From Amycolatopsis lexingtonensis (GTDB lineage Bacteria; Actinomycetota; Actinomycetes; Mycobacteriales; Pseudonocardiaceae), in NCBI RefSeq assembly GCF_014873755.1, contig NZ_JADBEG010000001.1, forward strand, positions 5,439,501 through 5,503,500: a stretch of 64,000 nucleotides of DNA, written 5' to 3'. The notes below the pieces were generated by a model. The model was not told the DNA's origin and did no database searches. It worked only from the letters and a program-made list of their open reading frames with translations. Position 1 is the first letter of the stretch. Every line of letters starts with the position of its first letter. Shown piece by piece: positions 8,352 through 16,406 of the stretch. Both the position numbers and the translations under genes were made by a program.

Positions 8352-8710
8352 AGATCGTCGTCGACACCGAAAACGGGCTGGCACCCTGGCGGCAGGTGCA
8401 CGACCAGGTGGTCCACGCGGTGACGACGGGGGCGCTGGCGGAGGGGACGCGGCTGCCGCCGATCCGCCAGCTGGCGCGGGACCTCGGCCTGGCGTCGGGG
8501 ACGGTGGCGCGCGCGTACCGCGAACTGGAGTCGGCGGGCTGGGTGACGACGGCCCGCGCCCGCGGCACGGTGGTGACGCTCCCGCCCGGCCGTCCGGCCC
8601 CCGCGGAGCTGCTCCTCGCCGCCGCCACCGCGTACCTGACCCAAGCCCGTGACCTGGGCGCCGACCTCGAAACGGCCCTGAACGCCGTCCGCGCCGCCCA
8701 CGACCGCTGA
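8348..8710 (+). CDS. GntR-family regulator, YtrA subfamily
   Basis: This 120-residue protein starts at GTG 8348, overlapping the upstream stop. Residues about 8-75 are the GntR winged helix-turn-helix (LPPIRQLARDLGLASGTVAR, then AYRELESAGWV and a wing ending ARGTVV). Only about 45 residues follow, in a short helical C-terminus. That short tail, without a ligand domain, defines the YtrA subfamily. The palindrome at 7618-7641 is its probable target, which makes the two-gene operon self-regulated. Confidence 0.9.
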   Translation: MKIVVDTENGLAPWRQVHDQVVHAVTTGALAEGTRLPPIRQLARDLGLASGTVARAYRELESAGWVTTARARGTVVTLPPGRPAPAELLLAAATAYLTQARDLGADLETALNAVRAAHDR

Positions 8711-8713
8711 GCC

Positions 8714-8774
8714 GAAGTCCGTGAATGCCACATTCACGGACACTTAGGCCCTCAATGTGGCATTCACGGACTTC
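8714..8774. repeat. 61-bp nested palindrome (family C)
   Basis: A perfect 21-bp inverted repeat (8714-8734 and 8754-8774) surrounds a 19-base centre. The left arm also begins its own hairpin: GTCCGTGAATG, three bases, CATTCACGGAC. It lies between convergent genes and reaches over the stop codon of the gene on the minus strand (8773-8775). Its AATGTGGC/GCCACATT core is shared with the family B repeats at 14791 and 39803. It may act as a bidirectional terminator. Confidence 0.8.
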
Positions 8775-9558
8775 AGTGGCCCAGGAGGCGGCCGATCGCG
8801 GCTAGGACGGGCTCGAGGACTTCCACCTCACGCGCGGTGCCCACGCACTCCGTGATGCCCGCGCCGACGACCTCGTAGTCGGAGAGGGCGTCGAGTTCGG
8901 ACACCAGGCGGGCGATCGTCCAGCCGTCCGGCTCCGGGTAGTTCAGGCCGGGGAATTCCGCCGGGTCCAGCACGTCCAGATCCACGTGGACGTACAGCTT
9001 CTCCACGGCCAGCGCGTCCACCGACGTGACGGCCAAGCCGCGTGAGACGGCAGCACGCTCCTCCGGGTCGAACACCCGCGTCCCCAGCAACGCGACGTTC
9101 CCCGGCACCAGCGCCGGGTCGGCCGCGAAGTCCGGGTCGCCCTCGCCGAACAGCGACCGCAACACCATCCCGTGGAACGCGCCCGACGGCGACGTCGAAG
9201 CCGTGTTCAAATCCGGGTGGGCGTCGAACCACGCGACACCCAGGCCCGGCCCGTACCGGAACCGGGCCACGCCGATCGGGACCAGCTCGACGCCGCAGTC
9301 GCCGCCGATCGTCAGGACCGGGCCGCCCGGGGCCTCCAGAGCCGCCAGCTGGGCCGCGCGGTTCGGGCCGGTCAGCACCGCCCGCGACGCGACCCCGTGG
9401 TCCACTTCGGACACTTCACGCGTCTGCCGGACGTGGTGGACGGGCCGGCCGAGCACGTGCCCGGCCAGCTCCGCCAGCGCGAGGCAGCCGTCCGGCAGTT
9501 CCGCCGAACGCGGTCCCACCGCGCCCTGGCGCTGCGGGACCGCGTTGATCAGCGTCAT
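8773..9558 (-). CDS. Arginase/agmatinase-fold protein
   Basis: This 261-residue protein starts at ATG 9558, overlapping the pyc stop as ATGA. The ureohydrolase metal motifs are mostly present: DAHPD at 112-116, GAFHG at 126-130 and VDLDVLDP at 192-199. The first motif, normally GGDHS, reads GGDCG at 85-89, so the usual His ligand of the dimanganese site is a Cys. The family hydrolyses arginine, agmatine or related guanidino or formimino compounds. With an altered ligand the metal, substrate or activity could differ. Coupling to pyruvate carboxylase does not suggest a substrate. The family assignment is sure; the reaction is not. Confidence 0.8.
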   Translation of the reverse strand: MTLINAVPQRQGAVGPRSAELPDGCLALAELAGHVLGRPVHHVRQTREVSEVDHGVASRAVLTGPNRAAQLAALEAPGGPVLTIGGDCGVELVPIGVARFRYGPGLGVAWFDAHPDLNTASTSPSGAFHGMVLRSLFGEGDPDFAADPALVPGNVALLGTRVFDPEERAAVSRGLAVTSVDALAVEKLYVHVDLDVLDPAEFPGLNYPEPDGWTIARLVSELDALSDYEVVGAGITECVGTAREVEVLEPVLAAIGRLLGH

Positions 9559-12500
9559 TCCAGGACGAGCAGGAGATCGCCGCCCTCGACCTGCTGGACG
9601 GAGTTGATCGCGAGCCTGCCGACCTTGCCGCCCGCGGACGCGGTGATCGACGCCTCCATCTTCATGGCCTCGATCGTCGCGACCGTGGCACCGGCCTCGA
9701 CCGTGTCGCCCTCGGAAACCTGCAGCGTTACCACGCCGGCGAACGGCGCCGCGACCTGCTTCGGGTTGCCCTTCTCCGCCTTCTCGGTCGCCGGGATGTC
9801 CGAGGCGATCGAGCGGTCGCGGATCTGGATCGGCCGCAGCTGGCCGTTCAGCGTCGACATCACCGTGCGCACGCCGCGCTCGTCGGCCTCGCCGATCGCC
9901 TCCAGCTCGATGAGCAGCCGGACGCCCGGCTCGAGGTCGACCGGGTACTCCTCGCCCGGACGCAGGCCGTAGAAGAAGTCCTTGCTGGGCAGGACCGACG
10001 TGTCGCCGTAGGCCTCGCGGTGCGCCTCGAACTCCTTCGTCGGGCCGGGGAACAGCAGCCGGTTGAGCGTCCGGCGCGGGTGCTCCGAAAGCGCCGTACG
10101 GTCCTCTTCGGACAGTTCGACGACCGGCTTGGCCGCCGCGCGGCCCTCGAGGGCCTTGGTGCGGAACGGCTCCGGCCAGCCGCCGGGCGGGTCGCCCAGC
10201 TCGCCGCGCAGGAAGCCGATCACCGAGTCGGGGATGTCGAACTTGTTCGGCTCGGCCTCGAAGTCGGCCGGGGAGACGCCCGCGCCGACCAGGTGCAGCG
10301 CGAGGTCGCCGACGACCTTGGACGACGGCGTCACCTTCACCAGGTGGCCGAGGATCTTGTCGGCCGCGGCGTACATCGCCTCGATGTCCTCGAACCGGTC
10401 GCCCAGGCCCAGCGCGATGGCCTGCGTGCGCAGGTTCGACAGCTGCCCGCCGGGGATCTCGTGGTCGTAGACGCGCCCGGTCGGCGACGCCAGGCCGGCC
10501 TCGAACGGCGCGTAGATCTTGCGCACGCTCTCCCAGTACGGCTCCAGGTCCCCGATCGCCCGCAGGTCGAGCCCGGTGGTGCGGGCGGAGTGGTCGGTGG
10601 CCGCCACGATCGACGACAGCGACGGCTGCGACGTCGTGCCCGCCATCGACGAGACCGCGCCGTCGACGGCGTCCGCGCCCGCGTTGATCGCCGCGAGGTA
10701 GGTGGCCAGCTGGCCGCCCGCGGTGTCGTGGGTGTGGATGTGCACCGGCAGGTCGAACTCCTTGCGCAGCGCGGTGACCAGCTTGGTCGCCGCGGGCGCG
10801 CGCAGCAGCCCGGCCATGTCCTTGATCGCCAGGACGTGCGCCCCGGCGCCGACGATCTGCTCGGCCAGCTTGAGGTAGTAGTCGAGCGTGTAGAGCTTCT
10901 CGCCCGGGTCGGACAGGTCCGAGGTGTAGCAGAGCGCCACCTCGGCGACCGCGGACCCGGTCTCGCGCACGGCTTCGATGGCCGGGCGCATCTGCTCGAC
11001 GTCGTTGAGCGCGTCGAAGATCCGGAAGATGTCGATGCCGGTCTTCGTGGCCTCTTCGACGAAGGCGTTCGTGACCTCGGTCGGGTACGGCGTGTACCCG
11101 ACGGTGTTGCGCCCGCGCAGCAGCATCTGGAGGCAGATGTTCGGCACGGCTTCGCGCAGCGCGGCGAGGCGCTCCCACGGGTCCTCGGCGAGGAAGCGCA
11201 GCGCGACGTCGTAGGTCGCGCCGCCCCAGCACTCCAGCGACAGCAGTTCCGGCAGCGTGTTCGCGACGACCGGCGCCACCGCCAGGAGGTCCTTGGTGCG
11301 GACGCGGGTGGCGAGCAGCGACTGGTGCGCGTCGCGGAACGTCGTGTCGGTGACACCGATGTGCGGCGACTCCCGCAGCCAGCGCGCGAACCCGGCCGGG
11401 CCCAGCTCGGCGAGCTTCTGCTTCGACCCCGGTGCCGGCTGGGCGTCCTTCGGCAGCTTCGGCAGCTTGACCGTGGCGTCCGGCGTCCTCGGGCGCTCGC
11501 CGTGCGGCTTGTTGACCGTCTGGTCGGCGAGGTAGGTCAGCAGCCGCGTGCCGCGGTCGGCGGACTGCCGCGCGGTGAGCAGCTGCGGGCGCTCCTCGAT
11601 GAACGACGTCGTCACGCGCCCGGCGCGGAAGTCTTCGTCGTCGAGAACCGCTTGCAGGAACGGGATGTTCGTCGCGACACCGCGGATCCGGAACTCCGCG
11701 ACCGCGCGGCGCGCGCGGCCGACGGCGGTCTTGAAGTCGCGGCCACGGCAGGTGAGCTTCACCAGCAGCGAGTCGAAGTGGGCGCTGATCTCGGTGCCGG
11801 AGAAGGCGGTGCCGCCGTCGAGCCGGATGCCGGAGCCGCCCGGCGAGCGGTAGGCGGAGATCATCCCGGTGTCCGGGCGGAAGCCGTTGGCCGGGTCCTC
11901 GGTGGTGATGCGGCACTGCAGCGCGGCGCCGCGCAGGTAGATCTTGTCCTGGCTCAGGCCGAGGTCGTCGAGGGTCTCGCCGGAGGCGATCCGCAGCTGC
12001 GACTGCACGAGGTCGACGTCGGTGACCTCTTCGGTGACCGTGTGCTCGACCTGGATGCGCGGGTTCATCTCGATGAAGACGTGGTTGCCCTGCTTGTCGA
12101 GCAGGAACTCGACGGTGCCGGCGTTGCGGTAGCCGATCTGCTTCGCGAACTTGACGGCGTCCGCGCAGATCCGGTCGCGCAGCTCCGGGTCGAGGTTCGG
12201 CGCCGGGGCCAGCTCGACGACCTTCTGGTGGCGCCGCTGCACCGAGCAGTCGCGCTCGTAGAGGTGGATGATGTTGCCCGCGCCGTCGGCGAGGATCTGC
12301 ACCTCGATGTGCCGCGGCTCGACGACGGCCTTCTCCAGGAAGACGGTCGGGTCACCGAAGGCGGACTCGGCCTCGCGCGCGGCGGCCTCGATGGACTCGC
12401 GCAGCACGGCGGGGTCCTCGACGCGGCGCATGCCGCGCCCGCCACCGCCGGCGACGGCCTTGACGAACACCGGGAAGCCCAGCTCTTCGGCGGCCGCGAC

Positions 12501-12932
12501 CAGCGCGTCGACGTCGCTGGAGGGGTCGGACGACCCGAGCACGGGCACGCCGGCCTCGCGCGCGGCCTTGACCGCGCGGGCCTTGTTGCCGGTGAGTTCG
12601 AGGATCTCGGCGCTCGGCCCGACGAAGGTGATGCCCGCTTCCTCGCACGCGCGCGCGAGGTCGGGGTTCTCCGAGAGGAAGCCGTAACCGGGGTAGACGG
12701 CGTCGGCCCCGGCCTTCTTCGCCGCGGCGACGATCTCGTCGACCGAGAGGTAGGCGCGCACGGGGTGACCGGGTTCCCCGATCTCGTACGCCTCGTCGGC
12801 CTTCAGCCGGTGCAGGGAGTTGCGGTCTTCGTGCGGAAACACGGCGACGGTCCCCGCGCCCAGTTCGTAGCCGGCGCGGAACGCTCGGATCGCGATCTCC
12901 CCGCGGTTGGCCACCAGCACCTTGCGGAACAT
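9555..12932 (-). CDS. pyc: Pyruvate carboxylase
   Basis: This biotin enzyme of 1125 residues makes oxaloacetate from pyruvate, bicarbonate and ATP. Domains in order: biotin carboxylase (about 1-450, opening FRKVLVANRGEIAIRAF, with the glycine-rich loop VAGGGGRGMRRV and IEMNPRIQVEHT), carboxyltransferase TIM barrel (about 520-800, with TTFRDAHQSLLATRVRTKD and the metal-binding IHTHD), a PYC/OadA connecting domain, and a C-terminal biotinyl domain with the target lysine in EAMKME (Lys 1091). This is the single-chain form and is full length. ATG 12932 is used because the family N-terminus begins there; the frame extends 11 codons further. The stop is coupled to the arginase-like gene. Confidence 0.97.
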   Translation of the reverse strand: MFRKVLVANRGEIAIRAFRAGYELGAGTVAVFPHEDRNSLHRLKADEAYEIGEPGHPVRAYLSVDEIVAAAKKAGADAVYPGYGFLSENPDLARACEEAGITFVGPSAEILELTGNKARAVKAAREAGVPVLGSSDPSSDVDALVAAAEELGFPVFVKAVAGGGGRGMRRVEDPAVLRESIEAAAREAESAFGDPTVFLEKAVVEPRHIEVQILADGAGNIIHLYERDCSVQRRHQKVVELAPAPNLDPELRDRICADAVKFAKQIGYRNAGTVEFLLDKQGNHVFIEMNPRIQVEHTVTEEVTDVDLVQSQLRIASGETLDDLGLSQDKIYLRGAALQCRITTEDPANGFRPDTGMISAYRSPGGSGIRLDGGTAFSGTEISAHFDSLLVKLTCRGRDFKTAVGRARRAVAEFRIRGVATNIPFLQAVLDDEDFRAGRVTTSFIEERPQLLTARQSADRGTRLLTYLADQTVNKPHGERPRTPDATVKLPKLPKDAQPAPGSKQKLAELGPAGFARWLRESPHIGVTDTTFRDAHQSLLATRVRTKDLLAVAPVVANTLPELLSLECWGGATYDVALRFLAEDPWERLAALREAVPNICLQMLLRGRNTVGYTPYPTEVTNAFVEEATKTGIDIFRIFDALNDVEQMRPAIEAVRETGSAVAEVALCYTSDLSDPGEKLYTLDYYLKLAEQIVGAGAHVLAIKDMAGLLRAPAATKLVTALRKEFDLPVHIHTHDTAGGQLATYLAAINAGADAVDGAVSSMAGTTSQPSLSSIVAATDHSARTTGLDLRAIGDLEPYWESVRKIYAPFEAGLASPTGRVYDHEIPGGQLSNLRTQAIALGLGDRFEDIEAMYAAADKILGHLVKVTPSSKVVGDLALHLVGAGVSPADFEAEPNKFDIPDSVIGFLRGELGDPPGGWPEPFRTKALEGRAAAKPVVELSEEDRTALSEHPRRTLNRLLFPGPTKEFEAHREAYGDTSVLPSKDFFYGLRPGEEYPVDLEPGVRLLIELEAIGEADERGVRTVMSTLNGQLRPIQIRDRSIASDIPATEKAEKGNPKQVAAPFAGVVTLQVSEGDTVEAGATVATIEAMKMEASITASAGGKVGRLAINSVQQVEGGDLLLVLE

Positions 12933-13064
12933 GCCCGGTCCTTCCCGTATGGATCGGTAAGTCAACGCACGTTACCCGGTTCTTCCCGCTCTGCGGGAGT
13001 TCCATACCAGGTGATGGACATCATGCGCGTGGAAGATTCGCCGGGCCGCCGGTTGGGCAGCTTC

Positions 13065-13958
13065 TCAGGTTCCCGGCGGCGCGTAAAGCAGCCGGTTGGC
13101 CGTGCCGTCCGGGACGCCCTTGAGCACGTCCGTCGTCGCGGCCTGAACAAGCGCTTGGTCCACCTGCGCGGGGGCCATTTCCGGGTGCTGGGCGCGGTAG
13201 AGCGCCGCCACGCCGGCGGCGAACGCGGCCGCCATCGACGTCCCCGATTCGGGCCCGGCGCCGGTGCCGCCCGCGATCGGGCCGGGGACGTCGACGCCCG
13301 GGGCGTAGAGGTCGACGTCCTGGCCGAAGTTGGACGCCTTGTCGGGGTGGTCCTGCGTGTCGGTGGCCCCGACCGTGAGCGCCTCGGTGACCCGGCCCGG
13401 GGAGAACCCGCTCGCGTCGGCCGTCTCGCTGCCCGCCGGGACCGCGATCGGGACCACCGCGGCCAGCCGCTTCACCGCGGCGTCGAGCTGGTCGTTCGGC
13501 ACCCCGCCGATGCCGAGGACGGCGACCGCGGGCTGCTGGGCGTTCTGCGCGACCCAGTCGATGCCGGCGATGATCTGGTCGGTCGCGCCGCCGCCGTCCT
13601 TGTCGAGCACCCGCACCGGCACGATCTGCGCGCCCTTCGCGACGCCGTAGTCCTTGCCCGCGGCGATCCCGGCGAGGCGGGTGCCGTGGCCATTGGTGTC
13701 CGCGGTGTCGGCGCCGCCGTTCAGGAAGTCCCGCCCGGGCGCGACGCGGCCCTGGAAGTCGGGGTGGTTCGCGTCGACGCCGGTGTCGATCACGTAGATC
13801 GTGACGCCCGAGCCGTCGCTCGCGTAGTGGTAGGCGTGGTCCAGGCCGGTGCGCTGGTCGATCCGGTCCAGCCCCCAGCTGGGCGGATCGGGCTGCACCC
13901 CGACGGCCGCTGCCGGCCCGGCGAGGACGGTGGCCACGGCCGCGAGAAGCATCTTCAT
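13065..13958 (-). CDS. Secreted S8 subtilisin-like protein, possibly inactive
   Basis: This 297-residue protein starts at ATG 13958, followed by a signal peptide (LLAAVATVLAGPAAA). The catalytic triad is present: Asp58 in VIDTGVD, His91 in GHGTRLAG, Ser241 in SGTSMAAAF. Two features are odd. There is no room for the I9 propeptide normally needed for folding, since the catalytic domain begins within about 30 residues of the signal peptide. The oxyanion-hole Asn of the usual AAGN motif is replaced by Ser (VPAGSET, Ser177). It may be a slow protease or a binding protein. It is 37 bases downstream of the caspase-fold gene on the same strand, so the two may be cotranscribed. Confidence 0.8.
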   Translation of the reverse strand: MKMLLAAVATVLAGPAAAVGVQPDPPSWGLDRIDQRTGLDHAYHYASDGSGVTIYVIDTGVDANHPDFQGRVAPGRDFLNGGADTADTNGHGTRLAGIAAGKDYGVAKGAQIVPVRVLDKDGGGATDQIIAGIDWVAQNAQQPAVAVLGIGGVPNDQLDAAVKRLAAVVPIAVPAGSETADASGFSPGRVTEALTVGATDTQDHPDKASNFGQDVDLYAPGVDVPGPIAGGTGAGPESGTSMAAAFAAGVAALYRAQHPEMAPAQVDQALVQAATTDVLKGVPDGTANRLLYAPPGT

Positions 13959-13995
13959 GATCGTCGTGGTACCCCGGCGGTGCGGCCGCGACAAC

Positions 13996-16353
13996 TCAGG
14001 GCTGTCCCTCGATCGGCTGATTCCGCCGGGCCAGGACCACGACGTCGATCGCGAGCAGCAGCACGGCGCCGGACGCGATCACCTGCCCGGCGACGGTCGA
14101 GTGCTCCACGACGGCCACGAACGTCGGCGCGAGGACGCCGGCCAGCCCGGCGGTCCCGGTGGCCAGCACGGCCCACCCGGCGCCGGGCAGCGTCACCGCG
14201 ACGACGGGGACGAGCAGGGCCAGCAGCGCACCGAGCACGAAATAGGCGGCGGCGCGTTCGGCCTCGCTGTCGCTGTGCTCGGCGAGCTCGGCCAGCTGCG
14301 TCAGCCAAGCGGCGGCGAGGACGACACCCAGCCCGGCCGCGGCCCACGCCGGCCAGCCGCGCACCCGGCGGTCGCTGGCGTTGCGGCGCAGCACGATCGG
14401 CGCGCAGACCAGGGCGGCCGTCCAGGCGAGGTGCGCGAGGAGGAGGAAGGTGAAGCCGGCACCGAGTTCGGCGTCGCCACCCTGGCTGAGGGTGATGACG
14501 TCGCCGAGGAAGCGGAGGAGGCCGAAGAGCGCGGCCAGCCCGGTGCCGAGCAAGAGCGCGGGGCCGGTCCGGGTTCGGGTCCGCGGGGCGAGGGTCAGGA
14601 TGCCGGAGAGGAGGGCGCACGCGGCGACGATCCCGACGTAGGTTTCCATGCCGGGGCGGTAGTAGGTGAGGGGTTCGCCGTAGCGGTAGGCGAGCCCGAG
14701 CCCGATGACGGCGAGGACGGCGCCGGTGATCGCGGCGATCCCGCCGAAGCCGCCGACCGGATCGACTGGCTGCGCTTCGGGTCCGGGAGTGCGCCCCAAT
14801 GTGGCCTTGGTTGCGTCTGACGCACCCAATGTGGCCTTCGGTGCGTCTGACGCACCGAAGGCCACATTGGGGCGCTTGGTGGGGTCGGGTGCGGCTTCGG
14901 GTTCGGCCTCCACCGGAGCCCCGGGAGCGGTGGCCGGCGCAGCCGATTCCGGTGCGGGCTCCGGCGCAGGCTCACGGGCAGGCGCGCTTTCGGGCTCGGC
15001 GGCGACTGGCTCGGGTGCGGGCGTGGAGACGGGCGAAGGTTCCGGTGCGAGCGCGGGGCTCGGCGCGGGTGCGGAGTCTGGCGCCGGTGCGGGGTCCGGC
15101 GCGGGTGCGGGGTCCGGCGCGGGCGCCGGGATCGCCTCGATCTCCACCCCCACCACCACATCCCCGGTGGGCCCGCTCACCACCACCTTCCCCCGCCGGG
15201 TCCCCGTCTCGCCCGCCGTCACCGTCAGCTCCGCCCCACCCGCCGACTCCACGACCGCGATCCACGGGTGCGAAGCCTCGAACCGCACCTCCCGCGCCAC
15301 CGGCGGCCCCAACGCTCGCACGGAAGCCGAAGCCACCTCCCCCGCCGGGGCCGACAACCGCACCTCCGGCGCGTCCACCCGCACCACCACATCGCCCAAC
15401 GCGTCCGAAGCCGCAGCAGCGATGTGCTCGATGTCCGTGGCCGCCATCGACCGAAGGGCCTCGAACGCGCCCATCGCCACCGGCAGGTTGTCGCTCGACA
15501 GGCGGCGGCGCAGCTCCGCCACCGCGCCCAGCCTCGTGAACGGGTTATCCGCCGCGATCGCCGCCGCCAGGTCCGGTGGGATCGGGGACGGCTTGATGCG
15601 GCGGCGCCGGCTCTTCGCCAGGTACAGCTCGCCCTGCATCTCGATGTCGCGACTGGGCGTCTGCTTCGGGTTGCGCTCGCGGACCCGGTCGAACAGGTAC
15701 TCGTACAGCTCCCCCAGCGCGATCCAGCCGTCCTCGTCGCGGTCGGCCTCGCCCGTCCGCAGGCCCTCCACCAGCGCCGACGTGAACACCGATGGCCGCG
15801 CCGGCTCGTCCGAGGCCAGGCGGGCGCCCTCGAAGGCGTACTCGATCGAGTTCGACGCCGTGATCACCGCCCGGCCGCGGCCGCCGCGGAAGCTGTCCAG
15901 GACGTTCGCGTCGCCCGACGCGCGGACCGCCACGCCCTGGCCGAACGCCCCGCCGTAGCAGCAGTCCAGCAGCAGCACGATGCTGCGCGAGCGGCTCTGG
16001 CGGATGCACTGCTGGACGAAGTGCGCGGGCACCGCAGTCGAGCGCAGGCGGTCCGGGCGCGTGTTGCGGGCCGCGAAGTACAAGCCGCCCGAGTCGTCTT
16101 TCAAGCCGTGGCAGGAAAAGTGCAGCAGCAGGACGTCGTCCGGGCGGCCCTCGGCGCACAGGTCCTCGATCTCCGCCTGGACCACGTGCGCGGTTTCGTT
16201 GCGGACCACGCGGACGTCGAAGTCGCTGATGGTCCGGTCGGCCAGCACCCCGGCCAGGGCGTCGGCGTCCGCCGCGGGTGAGCCCAGGCGCTGCAAACCC
16301 GCGTTGTCGTACTCGCCGTTGGCGACGATCAACGCCCGCCTCCGCCCGGCCAT
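13996..16353 (-). CDS. Membrane-anchored caspase-family (C14) protein
   Basis: This protein has 785 residues from ATG 16353; a GTG at 16404, two bases after the upstream stop, would add 17 residues. Residues 1-240 form a caspase/metacaspase peptidase domain with the catalytic pair His82 (HFSCHG) and Cys132 (LLLDCCYGGAF). Residues about 240-330 include a HEAT-like helical stretch. A beta domain ending GKVVVSGPTGDVVV follows, then about 100 residues of Pro/Ala/Glu-rich linker. The C-terminal 250 residues hold about eight membrane helices. Near the end of the linker an intergenic-type repeat is read in frame (14791-14875). Bacterial caspases cleave after basic residues and can act in cell death or proteolytic signalling; the target here is unknown. 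Confidence 0.85.
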   Translation of the reverse strand: MAGRRRALIVANGEYDNAGLQRLGSPAADADALAGVLADRTISDFDVRVVRNETAHVVQAEIEDLCAEGRPDDVLLLHFSCHGLKDDSGGLYFAARNTRPDRLRSTAVPAHFVQQCIRQSRSRSIVLLLDCCYGGAFGQGVAVRASGDANVLDSFRGGRGRAVITASNSIEYAFEGARLASDEPARPSVFTSALVEGLRTGEADRDEDGWIALGELYEYLFDRVRERNPKQTPSRDIEMQGELYLAKSRRRRIKPSPIPPDLAAAIAADNPFTRLGAVAELRRRLSSDNLPVAMGAFEALRSMAATDIEHIAAAASDALGDVVVRVDAPEVRLSAPAGEVASASVRALGPPVAREVRFEASHPWIAVVESAGGAELTVTAGETGTRRGKVVVSGPTGDVVVGVEIEAIPAPAPDPAPAPDPAPAPDSAPAPSPALAPEPSPVSTPAPEPVAAEPESAPAREPAPEPAPESAAPATAPGAPVEAEPEAAPDPTKRPNVAFGASDAPKATLGASDATKATLGRTPGPEAQPVDPVGGFGGIAAITGAVLAVIGLGLAYRYGEPLTYYRPGMETYVGIVAACALLSGILTLAPRTRTRTGPALLLGTGLAALFGLLRFLGDVITLSQGGDAELGAGFTFLLLAHLAWTAALVCAPIVLRRNASDRRVRGWPAWAAAGLGVVLAAAWLTQLAELAEHSDSEAERAAAYFVLGALLALLVPVVAVTLPGAGWAVLATGTAGLAGVLAPTFVAVVEHSTVAGQVIASGAVLLLAIDVVVLARRNQPIEGQP
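14791..14875. repeat. 85-bp family B palindrome inside the caspase gene
   Basis: Inverted arms of 27 bp (two mismatches) surround a second copy of the unit AATGTGGCCTT. Two inner hairpins of the type GGTGCGTCTGACGCACC fit the same layout. The same element lies between genes at 39803. Here it is translated on the minus strand as PNVAFGASDAPKATLG plus a degenerate second unit, with no stop codon or frame disruption. Confidence 0.85.
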
Positions 16354-16406
16354 ACCGGTAGGAAACGCCCGCGAACCCACTACGGCAATCAGCCGAACGG
16401 GCACAC

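Noticed and set aside
10020..14453. Very long open frame on the plus strand opposite pyc and the subtilase
   Set aside because: It is antisense to pyc, whose protein is recognised end to end. Arg/Gly/Ala-rich translation without family motifs is typical of a GC-rich shadow frame.
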